Positions 18,214 through 28,158 of a DNA stretch of 64,000 nt are shown here, piece by piece. This DNA comes from JAEXOD01 sp963663265 (GTDB taxonomy: Bacteria > Bacteroidota > Ignavibacteria > Ignavibacteriales > Melioribacteraceae). Position 1 is the first letter of the stretch. Each line of letters starts with the position of its first letter. Under the pieces are notes generated by a model. That model saw nothing but the letters and a program-made list of their open reading frames with translations, was not told the DNA's origin and did not search any database. Both the position numbers and the translations under genes were made by a program. The DNA lies in NCBI GenBank assembly GCA_963663265.2, contig CAXXXM010000002.1, positions 434,001 through 498,000 of the forward strand, written 5' to 3'.

Positions 18214-19122
18214 CTAATATCTTTTTTCACACCTAATTATACCTCGTCGCAAATAAGGTGCTTTTTGATTAGGATCATCATAAAAAATAATATAATTATT
18301 AGAAGGGCTTACTTCAAAATTAAAACTCTTTAAAATTGCCGTTAATTGTTTTTCATCATCCTGCTTATGATAAGTACAAACAGCAATTTTAATACTTTGA
18401 AGATTATTAATAAGCTTGTTGGCACCTTCAATTATCTTTCTTTCCACCCCTTCAACATCAATTTTAATAAATACACTATCTTTAAGTTCAGAGATGTAAT
18501 CATCTAACATTACACATTTTTCGTCATTTACATTTGAAACAAATTTATTAATTATTACAACCTTATCTTTCCATTTTTCAAATGTAGCTTCAAGAGGCTT
18601 GTTCCAAGAATTATCAGCCTCAAATAAAAATACTTTATCAAAATTATCTATATTCATAAGAGCAAAATTACCTTCAGCAGCTCCAACATCAAATAGTGTT
18701 TTCATTCCATTTAGATTAAATTCATTAGTTAAATATCTGTGTGGAGATTCAATATCTTGTTCAACTAACAAACTTACAACATATTGTTTAATATACTCAA
18801 TACTCCATTCTTTTTTAAAGAATAGTTTTTCATCATCAAAAATAACATAAAACAATTCTTTTTTATTATCGTATTGAGGATTTATTGCGTCCACAGAATA
18901 CTTTTTTGTGTATTCATATGGGAAATATTGCAATCTATTGCTTTTTAGATATTCTATTACTTGCAATTGTTCAGAAGTGATATCTTTAGAAGGAATGGAA
19001 GAATAATAATTAAGAATTTTATTCTTAAGTTTTCCAAATTTAACATCATCTCTTTTTCTATTTATATAATTTCTCAACCTTAATGGCACAATAATATACC
19101 AGATTTGTTTAATCAAACTCAT
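18214..19122 (-). CDS. FkbM-family SAM-dependent methyltransferase
   Basis: A 302-residue protein whose central part has the SAM-binding LFDVGAAEGNFALMN (motif I), the acidic end of strand 2 (VFLFEAD), and the FkbM hallmark FIKIDVEGVERKIIEGA followed by a histidine-bearing CTYHKQDDE strand. The family O-methylates sugars and other small molecules and is common in polysaccharide loci. The N-terminal 140 residues are charged and not recognisable. It is separated from the main operon by about 115 bases, so it may be a separate unit. Target unknown. Confidence 0.82.
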   Translation of the reverse strand: MSLIKQIWYIIVPLRLRNYINRKRDDVKFGKLKNKILNYYSSIPSKDITSEQLQVIEYLKSNRLQYFPYEYTKKYSVDAINPQYDNKKELFYVIFDDEKLFFKKEWSIEYIKQYVVSLLVEQDIESPHRYLTNEFNLNGMKTLFDVGAAEGNFALMNIDNFDKVFLFEADNSWNKPLEATFEKWKDKVVIINKFVSNVNDEKCVMLDDYISELKDSVFIKIDVEGVERKIIEGANKLINNLQSIKIAVCTYHKQDDEKQLTAILKSFNFEVSPSNNYIIFYDDPNQKAPYLRRGIIRCEKRY

Positions 19123-19411
19123 AAATCATTAAATTCCAACAAATTGTAAAAACGTTTTATCAAAACCAAGGAGTAATTATTGACAAAAAATAATTTAGAT
19201 AGCAATATAGTAAAATACTAATTTAATCCTTAATAAAAATTTAAATACTGAAATAGAAAGAAATGTTAGCTTCGTTCTAATTGGTCAGATTTGCCAACTT
19301 TATTATGAAGCTAATTATTACAAAATATTGACCTTCAAAACTGTTGAATCTAATAAGTAGCTATGCAACATAAAGTTATGATTTATATTTTCATTTGAAA
19401 AAATCAAATAT

Positions 19412-20350
19412 TTACTGTTTTTTTGATATTATACAAGCTCCTGTAATACTTAAAATATCATTTTCTTTTTGCTTAAATTTTTCACTTAGTATAATTTTAT
19501 TTGAATTGAGTAGTTCATTCAAATTACTATTAAAATCAACACCTAAATTTAACACTTCATGATTAAATGCATTATACAAATCAAGGAAATCATCATGCCG
19601 TAACCTATTCATATACATATATTTATTACCAGCATATAAATTCCAAACAAAATCGGAATACTGCAAAAAATTTATCAAATTTATGGAGTTATCCGAATGA
19701 GCAAAATGGTCACTATAATCTATCTCATGGATAAATAATCCATTTTCTTTAACTATTCTATTTCCTTCATTAAATATTTTAATAATAACTTCCTTAGGTA
19801 TATGTTCAAGAACTGTATATGAAGTGTGAAAATCAATAGAATCTTTTGGCAAATTAGTATTTGCAGCATCGCAAGGAGCAAGATATTCAATAGAAAAGAA
19901 GTCGAGTACTTTTTTCAATGATAATTGTTTTTCGTCTTGAACAAATTTTTTAAATAACTCCCACCTTTCGTTTTGTATCAAACCATTAAAAAGTTCAACA
20001 ACTATTTTTTCGTTATTAATAAGATATCTAACATTTTGCAACACCAAGTCTTCAACTAAATATGGATTCAAATCAACTGTGATAGTTTTTTTTGAACCAG
20101 CCAGCCAATAACACATTGGAAACATAACAATTCTTCCTGTTCCAAGTTCAAAGAACGTTTTATCAACAGGCGAATGATTAAACTCTATTATAAGATCTAA
20201 GATTTTTTTTGCAGCCTTCAGATAATATAAATGATTTATGTTTTGCAAACCGCCAAATTTACTTTGGAGCAGAAAATATAATTTATAAGAAAGATTAGAT
20301 GGTAGAAAAGCTATAGCATTTTGTATTAGAGCTTTTGTTTTCCAATTCAA
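19412..20350 (-). CDS. Class I SAM-dependent methyltransferase
   Basis: A 312-residue protein with a methyltransferase-like core: FFELGTGRIVMFPMCYWLAG as a divergent motif I, TVDLNP as the ribose-binding acidic loop, DFHTSYTVLEHIP as the post-II segment of methyltransferase 11-like proteins, and NRIVKENGLFIHEIDY for strand 5. Bases 19123-19411 between this and the FkbM gene hold no coding frame or clear signal. Its closeness to the polysaccharide locus suggests modification of a sugar, but the substrate is unknown. Confidence 0.75.
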   Translation of the reverse strand: MNWKTKALIQNAIAFLPSNLSYKLYFLLQSKFGGLQNINHLYYLKAAKKILDLIIEFNHSPVDKTFFELGTGRIVMFPMCYWLAGSKKTITVDLNPYLVEDLVLQNVRYLINNEKIVVELFNGLIQNERWELFKKFVQDEKQLSLKKVLDFFSIEYLAPCDAANTNLPKDSIDFHTSYTVLEHIPKEVIIKIFNEGNRIVKENGLFIHEIDYSDHFAHSDNSINLINFLQYSDFVWNLYAGNKYMYMNRLRHDDFLDLYNAFNHEVLNLGVDFNSNLNELLNSNKIILSEKFKQKENDILSITGACIISKKQ

Positions 20351-20459
20351 ATTAATTTCCCTTTTAAGAATAGTAATTTCGAATTAATTAAATCGAAATA
20401 TAGTAAAATAGCGACTTATAATTAACATAAAAAGTTATGATAATTTGATAATTAATAAG

Positions 20460-22061
20460 CTAACGAATTAAACACATCTTTTTTATAATTACTCTATTAA
20501 TAGTTTGGAACCAATAAAAATACACTCCACTTGCCAATTGTTTAGGATTCCAATTAATTAAGTGTTCACCCTGAGAAAGTTTTTCATTTATTAATTCATC
20601 AACTTCCTGCCCTAAGATATTAAATACTTTCAAAGATACTTGTTCATCATTTGACAATTCAAATTTTATTGTTGTACTTTTACTAAAAGGATTTGGATAG
20701 TTTTGATATAAACAAAAAATCGAATCCTTTATAACAATAGTAGTATCATGTGGTAATGGATTTTCAGATAACTTTGCTATAAAGTGGTTCCCTGTTACTG
20801 AAAAATCATCGAATAACGATGTAGAAGTAGCATTACCAAAAAGATAAGAGTCATTGTTATTATCATTACTTAAATATAAAGGAACACCAGCCTTAAATAA
20901 TTTATGCCACAATTTTTTCCCATTTTGGTTGAATTTTATAACAGCATTATTTTGTGTAGCATCATTAATAATTAAAGAATCATTTAAGTATACAATATCT
21001 TTATATTTTAGGTAAATGTATGAATTATTTTCATTATCAATAGAAAATCCATTAATGTAATCATTGTCAGATGTTTTAACTTCGTTAACATAAATCTGAT
21101 TAAATGTACTATCCAGCAAAAGTATTTTATTAAAAACGTGTACTTGAGAATCTATTATAGTCTTAAACAGCAGACAAAAAATAAGATTTTTGCTTATTTT
21201 CAAATCTGAACATACGCCATATGAAGCAAGAATATCATTAAGATTTTGTTTAAGTTCAAAATGGGATGAAAATCTTAAAATTAAACTAAACCGGTACATA
21301 TTACGAACAACTAATTTATAACCATTCAAAAGGACAAAAATATCACCATCAGAATTTACCTGTATTGAAGATAACTGATATCCATACAAATGGGGATAAT
21401 ATTCTGTATATTCTTTAGCCCAAATTATTTCGCCATTTAAATCATACCTAATCAAGGCAATTGAAATTTGATCATTAACTCCATGCAAAATAAATTCACC
21501 AAGATTTAAGGTCCCAGCAAATCTGCCGACAATCACTATACTATTATTATCATCAATTATTATTTTACATTCTTTTGTAAATATTGGAGATGCTTTGTAC
21601 CAAACAACTTCACCCGAACTGTTTAATTTCATTAAAAAAGTATTAATATTTGTTCCCGATCCAACAATTTCTACATCTGAAAAAGTAAAAGTTTTTGTAA
21701 AATTGCCTGCAATATAAACATTTCCTAAAGAATCAATACACACATCATTAATTTCATTTGATCCGGTACCTTTTCCATGTTTTGCCCATAACAATTCTCC
21801 ATTTCCCTTGTATTTACTCACAATAAAATCAGGTCCCGCCGAACATGCAAATTGATAATCACCAACATTAAAATATCCAACAAAATTAGTAGTCAGATAA
21901 ATATTTTTATCTTTATCAATACTAAGTTTATTATTAATTTGGTCATTTAATTCTCCTGCCATATCTTTAACCCAGTGAAACTCTTGTCCAGACATAATAT
22001 TTATATTAATAAGAAGCAAGAAGAAGGAAAGTGCCAATTTTAAATAGTATAATCGTTTCAT
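20460..22061 (-). CDS. Secreted beta-propeller-like protein with type IX secretion sorting domain
   Basis: A 533-residue protein with a signal peptide (about 1-25, hydrophobic run ending MSGQ). The body has repeats such as DSLGNVYIAGNFTKTF, DNNSIVIVGRFAG and NSDGDIFVLLNG, spaced like SBBP-type beta-propeller blades. The last 80 residues are a type IX (Por) C-terminal sorting domain: YPNPFSKSTTIKFEL, then VSLKVFNILGQEV, then LASGVYFYWF and a basic tail. It should be exported across both membranes and cleaved at the cell surface. This domain is the clearest taxonomic clue in the window. It lies just downstream of ftsZ but seems unrelated to division. Confidence 0.88.
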   Translation of the reverse strand: MKRLYYLKLALSFFLLLININIMSGQEFHWVKDMAGELNDQINNKLSIDKDKNIYLTTNFVGYFNVGDYQFACSAGPDFIVSKYKGNGELLWAKHGKGTGSNEINDVCIDSLGNVYIAGNFTKTFTFSDVEIVGSGTNINTFLMKLNSSGEVVWYKASPIFTKECKIIIDDNNSIVIVGRFAGTLNLGEFILHGVNDQISIALIRYDLNGEIIWAKEYTEYYPHLYGYQLSSIQVNSDGDIFVLLNGYKLVVRNMYRFSLILRFSSHFELKQNLNDILASYGVCSDLKISKNLIFCLLFKTIIDSQVHVFNKILLLDSTFNQIYVNEVKTSDNDYINGFSIDNENNSYIYLKYKDIVYLNDSLIINDATQNNAVIKFNQNGKKLWHKLFKAGVPLYLSNDNNNDSYLFGNATSTSLFDDFSVTGNHFIAKLSENPLPHDTTIVIKDSIFCLYQNYPNPFSKSTTIKFELSNDEQVSLKVFNILGQEVDELINEKLSQGEHLINWNPKQLASGVYFYWFQTINRVIIKKMCLIR

Positions 22062-22170
22062 GAAGTATGCAGATAAATATTATAATGAAAAACTTAATTA
22101 AAATTAGACTAATAATAATTAACAAACAAGTAAATAATTTGAGGTGTGATTTAAGGCAAGTTAAAATATA

Positions 22171-22225
22171 AAACTCCCTTAAACTTAAACTGTAGACCAC
22201 AACAGAATAAGAGGAAAGGGAGTTT
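22171..22225 (-). terminator. Terminator-like hairpin after ftsZ
   Basis: Perfect 10-bp arms AAACTCCCTT (22171-22180) and AAGGGAGTTT (22216-22225) flank a 35-base loop, 16 bases past the ftsZ stop. On the minus strand the 3' arm runs into an AT-rich stretch. The loop is long for an intrinsic terminator, so this may act as a 3' stabilising stem. It marks the likely end of the dcw transcript. Confidence 0.5.
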
Positions 22226-22240
22226 ATTTATAAATGAAAA

Positions 22241-23527
22241 TTAATCCATCATACGTTTTAAGAATGTGCGGTCTTCTTCATCATCTAAGTGAAAATCTTG
22301 TTCACCATAATCAGAAGTTTCTTCTTCAGCAGGATAATATTCAACTTTGAAGCCGCTCGATTTTAATGGCTCACCGCTTTGATTTCTTAAGAAAGCAGGG
22401 ACATTTAGATCATCTTGGTTAACATTAATATAAGATATGTTTTCTGCACCAACAACTTTTGTAACAGGAATATCTGAAGCATTTTTAGTTGCTGCAGTTT
22501 CAACAACTTTTGGAGTTACCACATTATTTGTAGTAGCAGAAGGTGTAACTTCGTTTTGATTAGTAAATCCGGTAGCAATAACTGTATAAGATACTGCTTC
22601 GTTCATTTCTTCTTTACATACCCAACCGAAAATAATATCAGCATCATCACCGGCAGCTTTGTAAATAACCTCGTTACCTTGTTCAATTTCATCCATAGTT
22701 AAGCTGCTGCTACTGGTAACGTTAAGCAACAATTTTTTGGCACCACGAATATCCAATCCTTCTAATAATGGAGAAGAAATTGAATTCTGAGCAGCTTGTA
22801 TAGCTCTGTTATCACCATCAGCAAGACCAATACCCATTAATGCTGATCCACCATTAGCCATTACAGATTTAACATCAGCAAAGTCAACATTAATAATACC
22901 TGTCATAGTAATAATATCGGCAATACCACGTGTAGCTTGATATAAAACTTCGTTTGGTTTTTCAAATGCATCGCGTGCTGTTGTTCCTTTATCTATTAAA
23001 CTAATTAATCTATAATTAGGAATAACAATCATACTATCAACATATTGACTTAATTCATGAATACCTTTTTCGGCATTCATCATTCTTTTTTTACCTTCCC
23101 ATTTAAATGGTTTGGTAACAATACCTACCACTAAAATGCCAAGGTTGCGAGCAATAGACGCAATTAACGGAGCAGCACCGGTACCGGTACCACCGCCCAT
23201 TCCGGCAGCAATAAATACCATATTTGAACCGTCAAGCACTTTTGCAATTTTTTCTCTGTCTTCTTCAAGAGCTTTTTTACCTGTATCAGGATCCGCTCCG
23301 GCACCTAAGCCTTTTGTAATATTAACCCCAATCTGCACTTTATGATTGGCAGAACTTAATATAAGAGCTTGTGCATCTGTGTTAACTGCAACGTATTCAA
23401 CACCGCTTAATCCTTTTTTGTTCATATAATCAAGTGCATTACAACCTCCACCTCCAACACCAACAACTTTCAAAATTGGTGATAAACTATTTTCTTTTTC
23501 TCTGTCGAGAGTAACAAAGTGTTGCAT
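22241..23527 (-). CDS. ftsZ: Cell division protein FtsZ
   Basis: FtsZ is the tubulin-like GTPase that forms the division ring. The GTPase domain has GVGGGGCNALD (23-33), the tubulin signature GGGTGTGAAP (111-120) and the synergy-loop NVDFADVKSVM. After a variable linker the conserved C-terminal peptide, which normally closes the protein and binds FtsA, reads VPAFLRNQ at 376-383. It is followed by about 45 further residues, strongly acidic and ending DRTFLKRMMD. That extension is unusual. The start has a strong GGGAGG site. It is the last gene of the dcw cluster, 19 bases after ftsA. Confidence 0.98.
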   Translation of the reverse strand: MQHFVTLDREKENSLSPILKVVGVGGGGCNALDYMNKKGLSGVEYVAVNTDAQALILSSANHKVQIGVNITKGLGAGADPDTGKKALEEDREKIAKVLDGSNMVFIAAGMGGGTGTGAAPLIASIARNLGILVVGIVTKPFKWEGKKRMMNAEKGIHELSQYVDSMIVIPNYRLISLIDKGTTARDAFEKPNEVLYQATRGIADIITMTGIINVDFADVKSVMANGGSALMGIGLADGDNRAIQAAQNSISSPLLEGLDIRGAKKLLLNVTSSSSLTMDEIEQGNEVIYKAAGDDADIIFGWVCKEEMNEAVSYTVIATGFTNQNEVTPSATTNNVVTPKVVETAATKNASDIPVTKVVGAENISYINVNQDDLNVPAFLRNQSGEPLKSSGFKVEYYPAEEETSDYGEQDFHLDDEEDRTFLKRMMD

Positions 23528-23546
23528 TTAGCCTCCCTAATGTGGT

Positions 23547-24881
23547 CTATAATTCATTTATAAATTTCTTAAACTTTCCATATAATGATTGCAAACCTTT
23601 TGGCATTCCGTTTGCAAGTTTTTCTTTTTGTTCTTTTAATGAAAACTTAGAAGTTTTTTCTTCTTCAACTTCAGGTTCTTCAACTTTATTTTCTGTTTTA
23701 ATTTTATCTTCAAAATTAACAAATTGAACCGGTTTATTGGTTGTACCCGGAATAGGTTTAATTAAACCGGCAACAGTAGCAAATTCCGGCTTTTCAATTT
23801 CACGTGATAACCCTATGCCTAAATCTAATGGCACTCCTATTCTTGCTGGAAGTCCAAAAACTTGAGCAGCTAATTCGTCGCAACCTTTTAGCAATGCTCC
23901 ACCACCGGTAATAACAACACCCGCTATAAGACGATTTTTAAGTTTTTTATCACGTAATTCTTTATCAATAATTTGGAACAATTCTTTCATTCTTGCGTTA
24001 ATAATTTGTGTAAGTAATGTAACAGGAATTTTAACATTACCACGTCCACCAACACGTTTAATATAAATATCTTCTTCTTTAATTATGGCTTCTTCAATAG
24101 CATAACCATGTTCAATTTTTAATTTTTCGGCATCGCTGCTAACTAAACCTAAGGTTTCTCTAATATCGTTAGTAACTTGATTACCGGCAATACCAATTAC
24201 GCTTGTATCTCTAATACTTTTATTATGAAATACAGCTATATCAGTTGTACCACCGCCAATATCAATTAAACAAACACCTAAATCTTTTTCGTTTTCTTCT
24301 AATACCGATAAACTTGAAGCTATTGGCTGCAACATATAATCTTTAACAACAAAACCGGCTCTTTCAACAGAACGCTTAATATTATTTAAAGCAGCAATAG
24401 AAGCCAAAACAACATGACTTAATGCTTCTAACTTTGTCCCTGTAATTCCAATTGGATCGTCAAAACCTGTGTGACCATCAATTATGTACTCTTCAGGAAT
24501 AATATGTAAAATTTTCCTATCTTGAGGAAATGGAACACTTCTAATATCAGCTTTTAATCTATCGATATCTTCAATGGTAATTTCATGTTCCGAATTACTG
24601 ATTGTTACATAGTTTCTATGTCTCAAACTTTTAATATGCTCACCGGCAACACCAACATATAATTCTTTGATTTCAATACCGGCTCTATTCATTGCTTGAT
24701 CCATAGCAATTTTTACAGCAGCAGCTGTTTTATTAATGTTAGCCACTAAACCCTTATTCAAACCTTCAGATGGGGCAACACCAAAGCCAAGAATGTTAAC
24801 TCTGTTTTCTTCAATTTCAGCAATTACTGCACAAACTTTTGTTGTTCCAAGGTCTAAGCCTGCAATTATATTTCTACTCAT
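23547..24881 (-). CDS. ftsA: Cell division protein FtsA
   Basis: FtsA is the actin-like ATPase that ties FtsZ to the membrane. The 444-residue protein has AGLDLGTTKVCAV (phosphate 1), LIDIGGGTTDIAVF (phosphate 2) and VITGGGALLKG (adenosine motif), and the 1C domain in between. The C-terminal end SLYGKFKKFINEL is a short amphipathic helix suited to membrane binding; an acidic Glu-rich linker (VEEPEVEEE) precedes it. Its ATG overlaps the ftsQ stop by four bases (ATGA), so the two are translationally coupled. Confidence 0.97.
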   Translation of the reverse strand: MSRNIIAGLDLGTTKVCAVIAEIEENRVNILGFGVAPSEGLNKGLVANINKTAAAVKIAMDQAMNRAGIEIKELYVGVAGEHIKSLRHRNYVTISNSEHEITIEDIDRLKADIRSVPFPQDRKILHIIPEEYIIDGHTGFDDPIGITGTKLEALSHVVLASIAALNNIKRSVERAGFVVKDYMLQPIASSLSVLEENEKDLGVCLIDIGGGTTDIAVFHNKSIRDTSVIGIAGNQVTNDIRETLGLVSSDAEKLKIEHGYAIEEAIIKEEDIYIKRVGGRGNVKIPVTLLTQIINARMKELFQIIDKELRDKKLKNRLIAGVVITGGGALLKGCDELAAQVFGLPARIGVPLDLGIGLSREIEKPEFATVAGLIKPIPGTTNKPVQFVNFEDKIKTENKVEEPEVEEEKTSKFSLKEQKEKLANGMPKGLQSLYGKFKKFINEL

Positions 24882-25666
24882 AATTTTTTATCCTCCGCAT
24901 CACTTACCGGAACATTAAGCTGCATGTAAATATTTTTATCAAATCTCAAATCCACATGGCTGATAGCACTGCTGTATAAATTTTCTCTAACCGAATTGTA
25001 AAAATTATCAAAGTATACTACTCGTTTAATAACATCTTCTCTACCAACATAAACTAAATAGTCAAATACTGAAAAAACTAAACTAATCGACTTACCATTA
25101 TTCAAATCAATTTCCGATAATTTATTGTATAAGTCTTCATTAATAATTTTAAAAGAAGATACTATTTTAAGACCATTGATTAAATCATCAGTCTTTGTTA
25201 AATGGTAAAATGGTTTATATTTTTTATCGTCCAAAGAATTAGTTATTATTGGATAATCTAATTGACGCGTAAATGGCAGCTGAGGTACAAGTTCTAAATT
25301 TTCAGTTACCATATATTGTTTATTTCCCGTATAGTATAATGCATTAAAATTTTTTTCAATTAAGTCTATTACTACTTTATCATTTCCTTCAAATTCAACA
25401 TCTGCATCTTTTATGTATGGGTGCTTAATTATTCTGTCTTTAATTATTGTTAAATTTAAATACTTATAATCATCAATATGATCAAAATTTGCGTACTTAA
25501 AATACTGTTCTTTGGTTAGATGATCGGCACCTTTTATCTCAATGTGCTTCACAATAAACACACTACGATTTTCTAAATTAAATGTCAAATATAACAATAT
25601 TCCTAATAAAAATAATAGAAATATTACACTAAAAACCTTTTTATATTTATTTTTTTTTGTTGACAT
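24878..25666 (-). CDS. ftsQ: Cell division protein FtsQ/DivIB-like
   Basis: A 262-residue bitopic protein: a short basic N-terminus (STKKNKYKK), one membrane helix (about 12-29), then a POTRA-like domain (IEIKGADHLTKEQYFKYANFDHID) and a beta domain, with the whole C-terminus in the periplasm. FtsQ links early and late division proteins. Sequence conservation is weak, as is usual for this protein, but the position between murC and ftsA is diagnostic. Two bases separate it from murC upstream. Confidence 0.88.
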   Translation of the reverse strand: MSTKKNKYKKVFSVIFLLFLLGILLYLTFNLENRSVFIVKHIEIKGADHLTKEQYFKYANFDHIDDYKYLNLTIIKDRIIKHPYIKDADVEFEGNDKVVIDLIEKNFNALYYTGNKQYMVTENLELVPQLPFTRQLDYPIITNSLDDKKYKPFYHLTKTDDLINGLKIVSSFKIINEDLYNKLSEIDLNNGKSISLVFSVFDYLVYVGREDVIKRVVYFDNFYNSVRENLYSSAISHVDLRFDKNIYMQLNVPVSDAEDKKL

Positions 25667-25667
25667 T

Positions 25668-27041
25668 TTATTTTTTAATCATATTAACAAATTCTTCACC
25701 ATACTTCCAAATATCTCCCGCACCAAGGGTTATAATTATATCCCCTTCTTTATAAATTTTTTGTAAAAATGACGGGATATTCTTTTTATCCTCAACATAA
25801 TAAACTTCCTTATGTCCAAAACTTTTAGCCGCATTGGCAATTAATTCACCTGTTACCCCTTCAATAGGTTTTTCTCTGGCTGGGTAAACATCTGTACAAA
25901 TAAAAATATCCGAATTAAGAAACGACCTTCCAAATTCAGCATAAAAATCTTTTGTACGTGAATATAAATGTGGTTGAAATATTGCTATCAATCTATTTTT
26001 CCAACCTGCTCTAATTGCACTTAAAGTTGCATTTGTTTCTGTTGGATGATGTCCATAATCATCAATAACCAAAACCTCTTTGTTGTACTTTGTTTCAAAG
26101 CGTCTATAAACACCAGTAAATGAAGCTAATGCATTTTTAATCACTTCAAAACTAACACCTAATTCCTTAGCAATACATACTGCTACAAGAGAATTTTTTA
26201 TTACATGCATACCGGGAAGTTTTAAATTTATTCTTCCCAACTCTTCACCTTTGTAAATTACTGTATATGCCGATTCGTATTGGTTATGAGTAATATCAAC
26301 CGCTTTAATATCGGCTTGCGATGTGGTTCCGTATGTAATAATTTTCTTATTTATGAGTGGAATAATATCTTGCAATGCAGGTTCATCCATACATAAAACA
26401 ACGAACCCAAAAAATGGCACTTTATTGGCAAATTCAATAAATGCCGATTTAATATCATCTAAATCTTTATAGGTATCTAAATGTTCTCTTTCCAAAGTTG
26501 TAATAGCGGCAATACTTGGTGTTAATTTTAAGAATGTTCTATCAAATTCATCCGCTTCAACAACAATGTACTCGCTGTTGCCAAGACGTGCATTTGTACC
26601 GCCTAAGCTACTTAATTTACCACCTACAATAATGGTTGGATCAATACCGGCTTCAGTTAAAACCAACCCCACCATTGATGTGGTTGTAGTTTTTCCGTGT
26701 GTTCCTGCTATACCAATACCATATTTCATACGCATACATTCTGCAAGCATTTCGGCACGTTTAATAACAGGAATTTTTTTTGCTATTGCAGCACTAACTT
26801 CCGGATTTTCAATATTTACAGCAGATGAATAAACTACTACATCAGCTCCTTCAATATTTTCTGCTTTATGTCCAATACAAATGTCAATCCCTAAGTTTTT
26901 AAGCCTCTCCGTATTATCTGAAGCGTTCATATCTGAACCCGAAACAGTAAATCCTTGGTTCAATAAAATTTCAGCAATACCACTCATTCCAATTCCGCCA
27001 ATACCTACAAAATGAACTCTATCTATAACTTTATGTATCAT
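25668..27041 (-). CDS. murC: UDP-N-acetylmuramate-L-alanine ligase
   Basis: MurC adds the first residue (L-Ala) of the peptidoglycan stem peptide. The 457-residue protein begins with the UDP-binding FVGIGGIGMSGIAE, followed by the ATP loop GTHGKTTTTSM, EADEFDRTF, and the C-terminal FQPHLYSRT and DVYPAREKP motifs that are specific to MurC among Mur ligases. In many genomes murB follows murC; here ftsQ follows directly and no separate murB is seen in the window. Confidence 0.97.
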   Translation of the reverse strand: MIHKVIDRVHFVGIGGIGMSGIAEILLNQGFTVSGSDMNASDNTERLKNLGIDICIGHKAENIEGADVVVYSSAVNIENPEVSAAIAKKIPVIKRAEMLAECMRMKYGIGIAGTHGKTTTTSMVGLVLTEAGIDPTIIVGGKLSSLGGTNARLGNSEYIVVEADEFDRTFLKLTPSIAAITTLEREHLDTYKDLDDIKSAFIEFANKVPFFGFVVLCMDEPALQDIIPLINKKIITYGTTSQADIKAVDITHNQYESAYTVIYKGEELGRINLKLPGMHVIKNSLVAVCIAKELGVSFEVIKNALASFTGVYRRFETKYNKEVLVIDDYGHHPTETNATLSAIRAGWKNRLIAIFQPHLYSRTKDFYAEFGRSFLNSDIFICTDVYPAREKPIEGVTGELIANAAKSFGHKEVYYVEDKKNIPSFLQKIYKEGDIIITLGAGDIWKYGEEFVNMIKK

Positions 27042-27042
27042 A

Positions 27043-28158
27043 TTATAACCTGTTTTTATTTTTTGCTAATTCCACAACTTCAGCTCCAATATTTTTAGCA
27101 GCTTCAGGTTTTGCAAAAAGTTTTATGTTTTCTTTAAAATTATTTAGTTTGTTTGAATCGAATATTACTTCTTTTACTTTATCAAAAAGTATAGATTCAA
27201 CCTCATTATCTCTTATAACTAACGCCCCATTTTTATCTGCAATAGACTTTGCATTTTTATATTGGTGATCATCAGTCACATTTGGAGAAGGAACAAAAAT
27301 TGTTGGCAACCCTAAATGTGCAATTTCAGCAATTGTTGTGGCTCCGGCTCGAGCAACTATTAAATCAGCCGAGCTATAAACTTTTCCCATATCATCAACA
27401 AATGCCATCACTTTTACTGAATTGTTATTATATTTTTGCAAACTATCAAAATATCTGTCACCACATTGCCATATAATCTGAATATCCAAAGCTTTAAATT
27501 CAGTTAAGAACTTTTCTACTGCTTTATTTATACTACCAGCCCCTAAACTACCACCCAATACAACTAAAGTTTTTTTATTACAATCTAAACCAAAGTTTGT
27601 AACAGCGTCCATTTTATCAGTAAGTTTCACATTAAGTCTTAATGGGTTCCCAAGTAATGATAATTTTTCAGGAAAGCGAAAATATTTTTTTGAATCTTCA
27701 AACGATATAAAGATTTTTTCAGCTTTCTTTTCTAATAATCTGTTAGTAACACCGGGATAACTATTCTGTTCCATCAATACAACTTTTGCACCTGTTAATG
27801 CACCAGCCCAGACAATTGGACCAGAGACGTAAGCACCTGCACCAATAACTACATCAGGCTTATACTTAAAACAGATTGACAATGATTTAAAGATAGAACT
27901 TATAAGTTTAAACCCAAACTTAATAGTTTCAAAATTTATTTTACGAGGGAACCCGCTAATATTAACCGATTCAAATTTATATCCTAAAGAAGGAATAACT
28001 TTAGATTCGATTTTTTTTGCAGTTCCAACAAATAAAATATCAGCATCGGGCAAGTTTAATTTAACTTGCTCAGCAACAGCAATAAGCGGATATAAATGAC
28101 CACCTGTTCCGCCACCTGCAAAAATAAAACTATATTTTTTATCAACTGAGTATTTCAT
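27043..28158 (-). CDS. murG: UDP-GlcNAc:lipid I N-acetylglucosaminyltransferase
   Basis: MurG converts lipid I to lipid II at the inner face of the cytoplasmic membrane. The GT-B fold is shown by GGGTGGHLYP (15-24), the second glycine loop GAGAYVSGP, LGGSLGAGSIN and the UDP-GlcNAc site ARAGATTIAEIA. The 371-residue length is typical. Its start overlaps the end of ftsW by 17 bases. Confidence 0.97.
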   Translation of the reverse strand: MKYSVDKKYSFIFAGGGTGGHLYPLIAVAEQVKLNLPDADILFVGTAKKIESKVIPSLGYKFESVNISGFPRKINFETIKFGFKLISSIFKSLSICFKYKPDVVIGAGAYVSGPIVWAGALTGAKVVLMEQNSYPGVTNRLLEKKAEKIFISFEDSKKYFRFPEKLSLLGNPLRLNVKLTDKMDAVTNFGLDCNKKTLVVLGGSLGAGSINKAVEKFLTEFKALDIQIIWQCGDRYFDSLQKYNNNSVKVMAFVDDMGKVYSSADLIVARAGATTIAEIAHLGLPTIFVPSPNVTDDHQYKNAKSIADKNGALVIRDNEVESILFDKVKEVIFDSNKLNNFKENIKLFAKPEAAKNIGAEVVELAKNKNRL

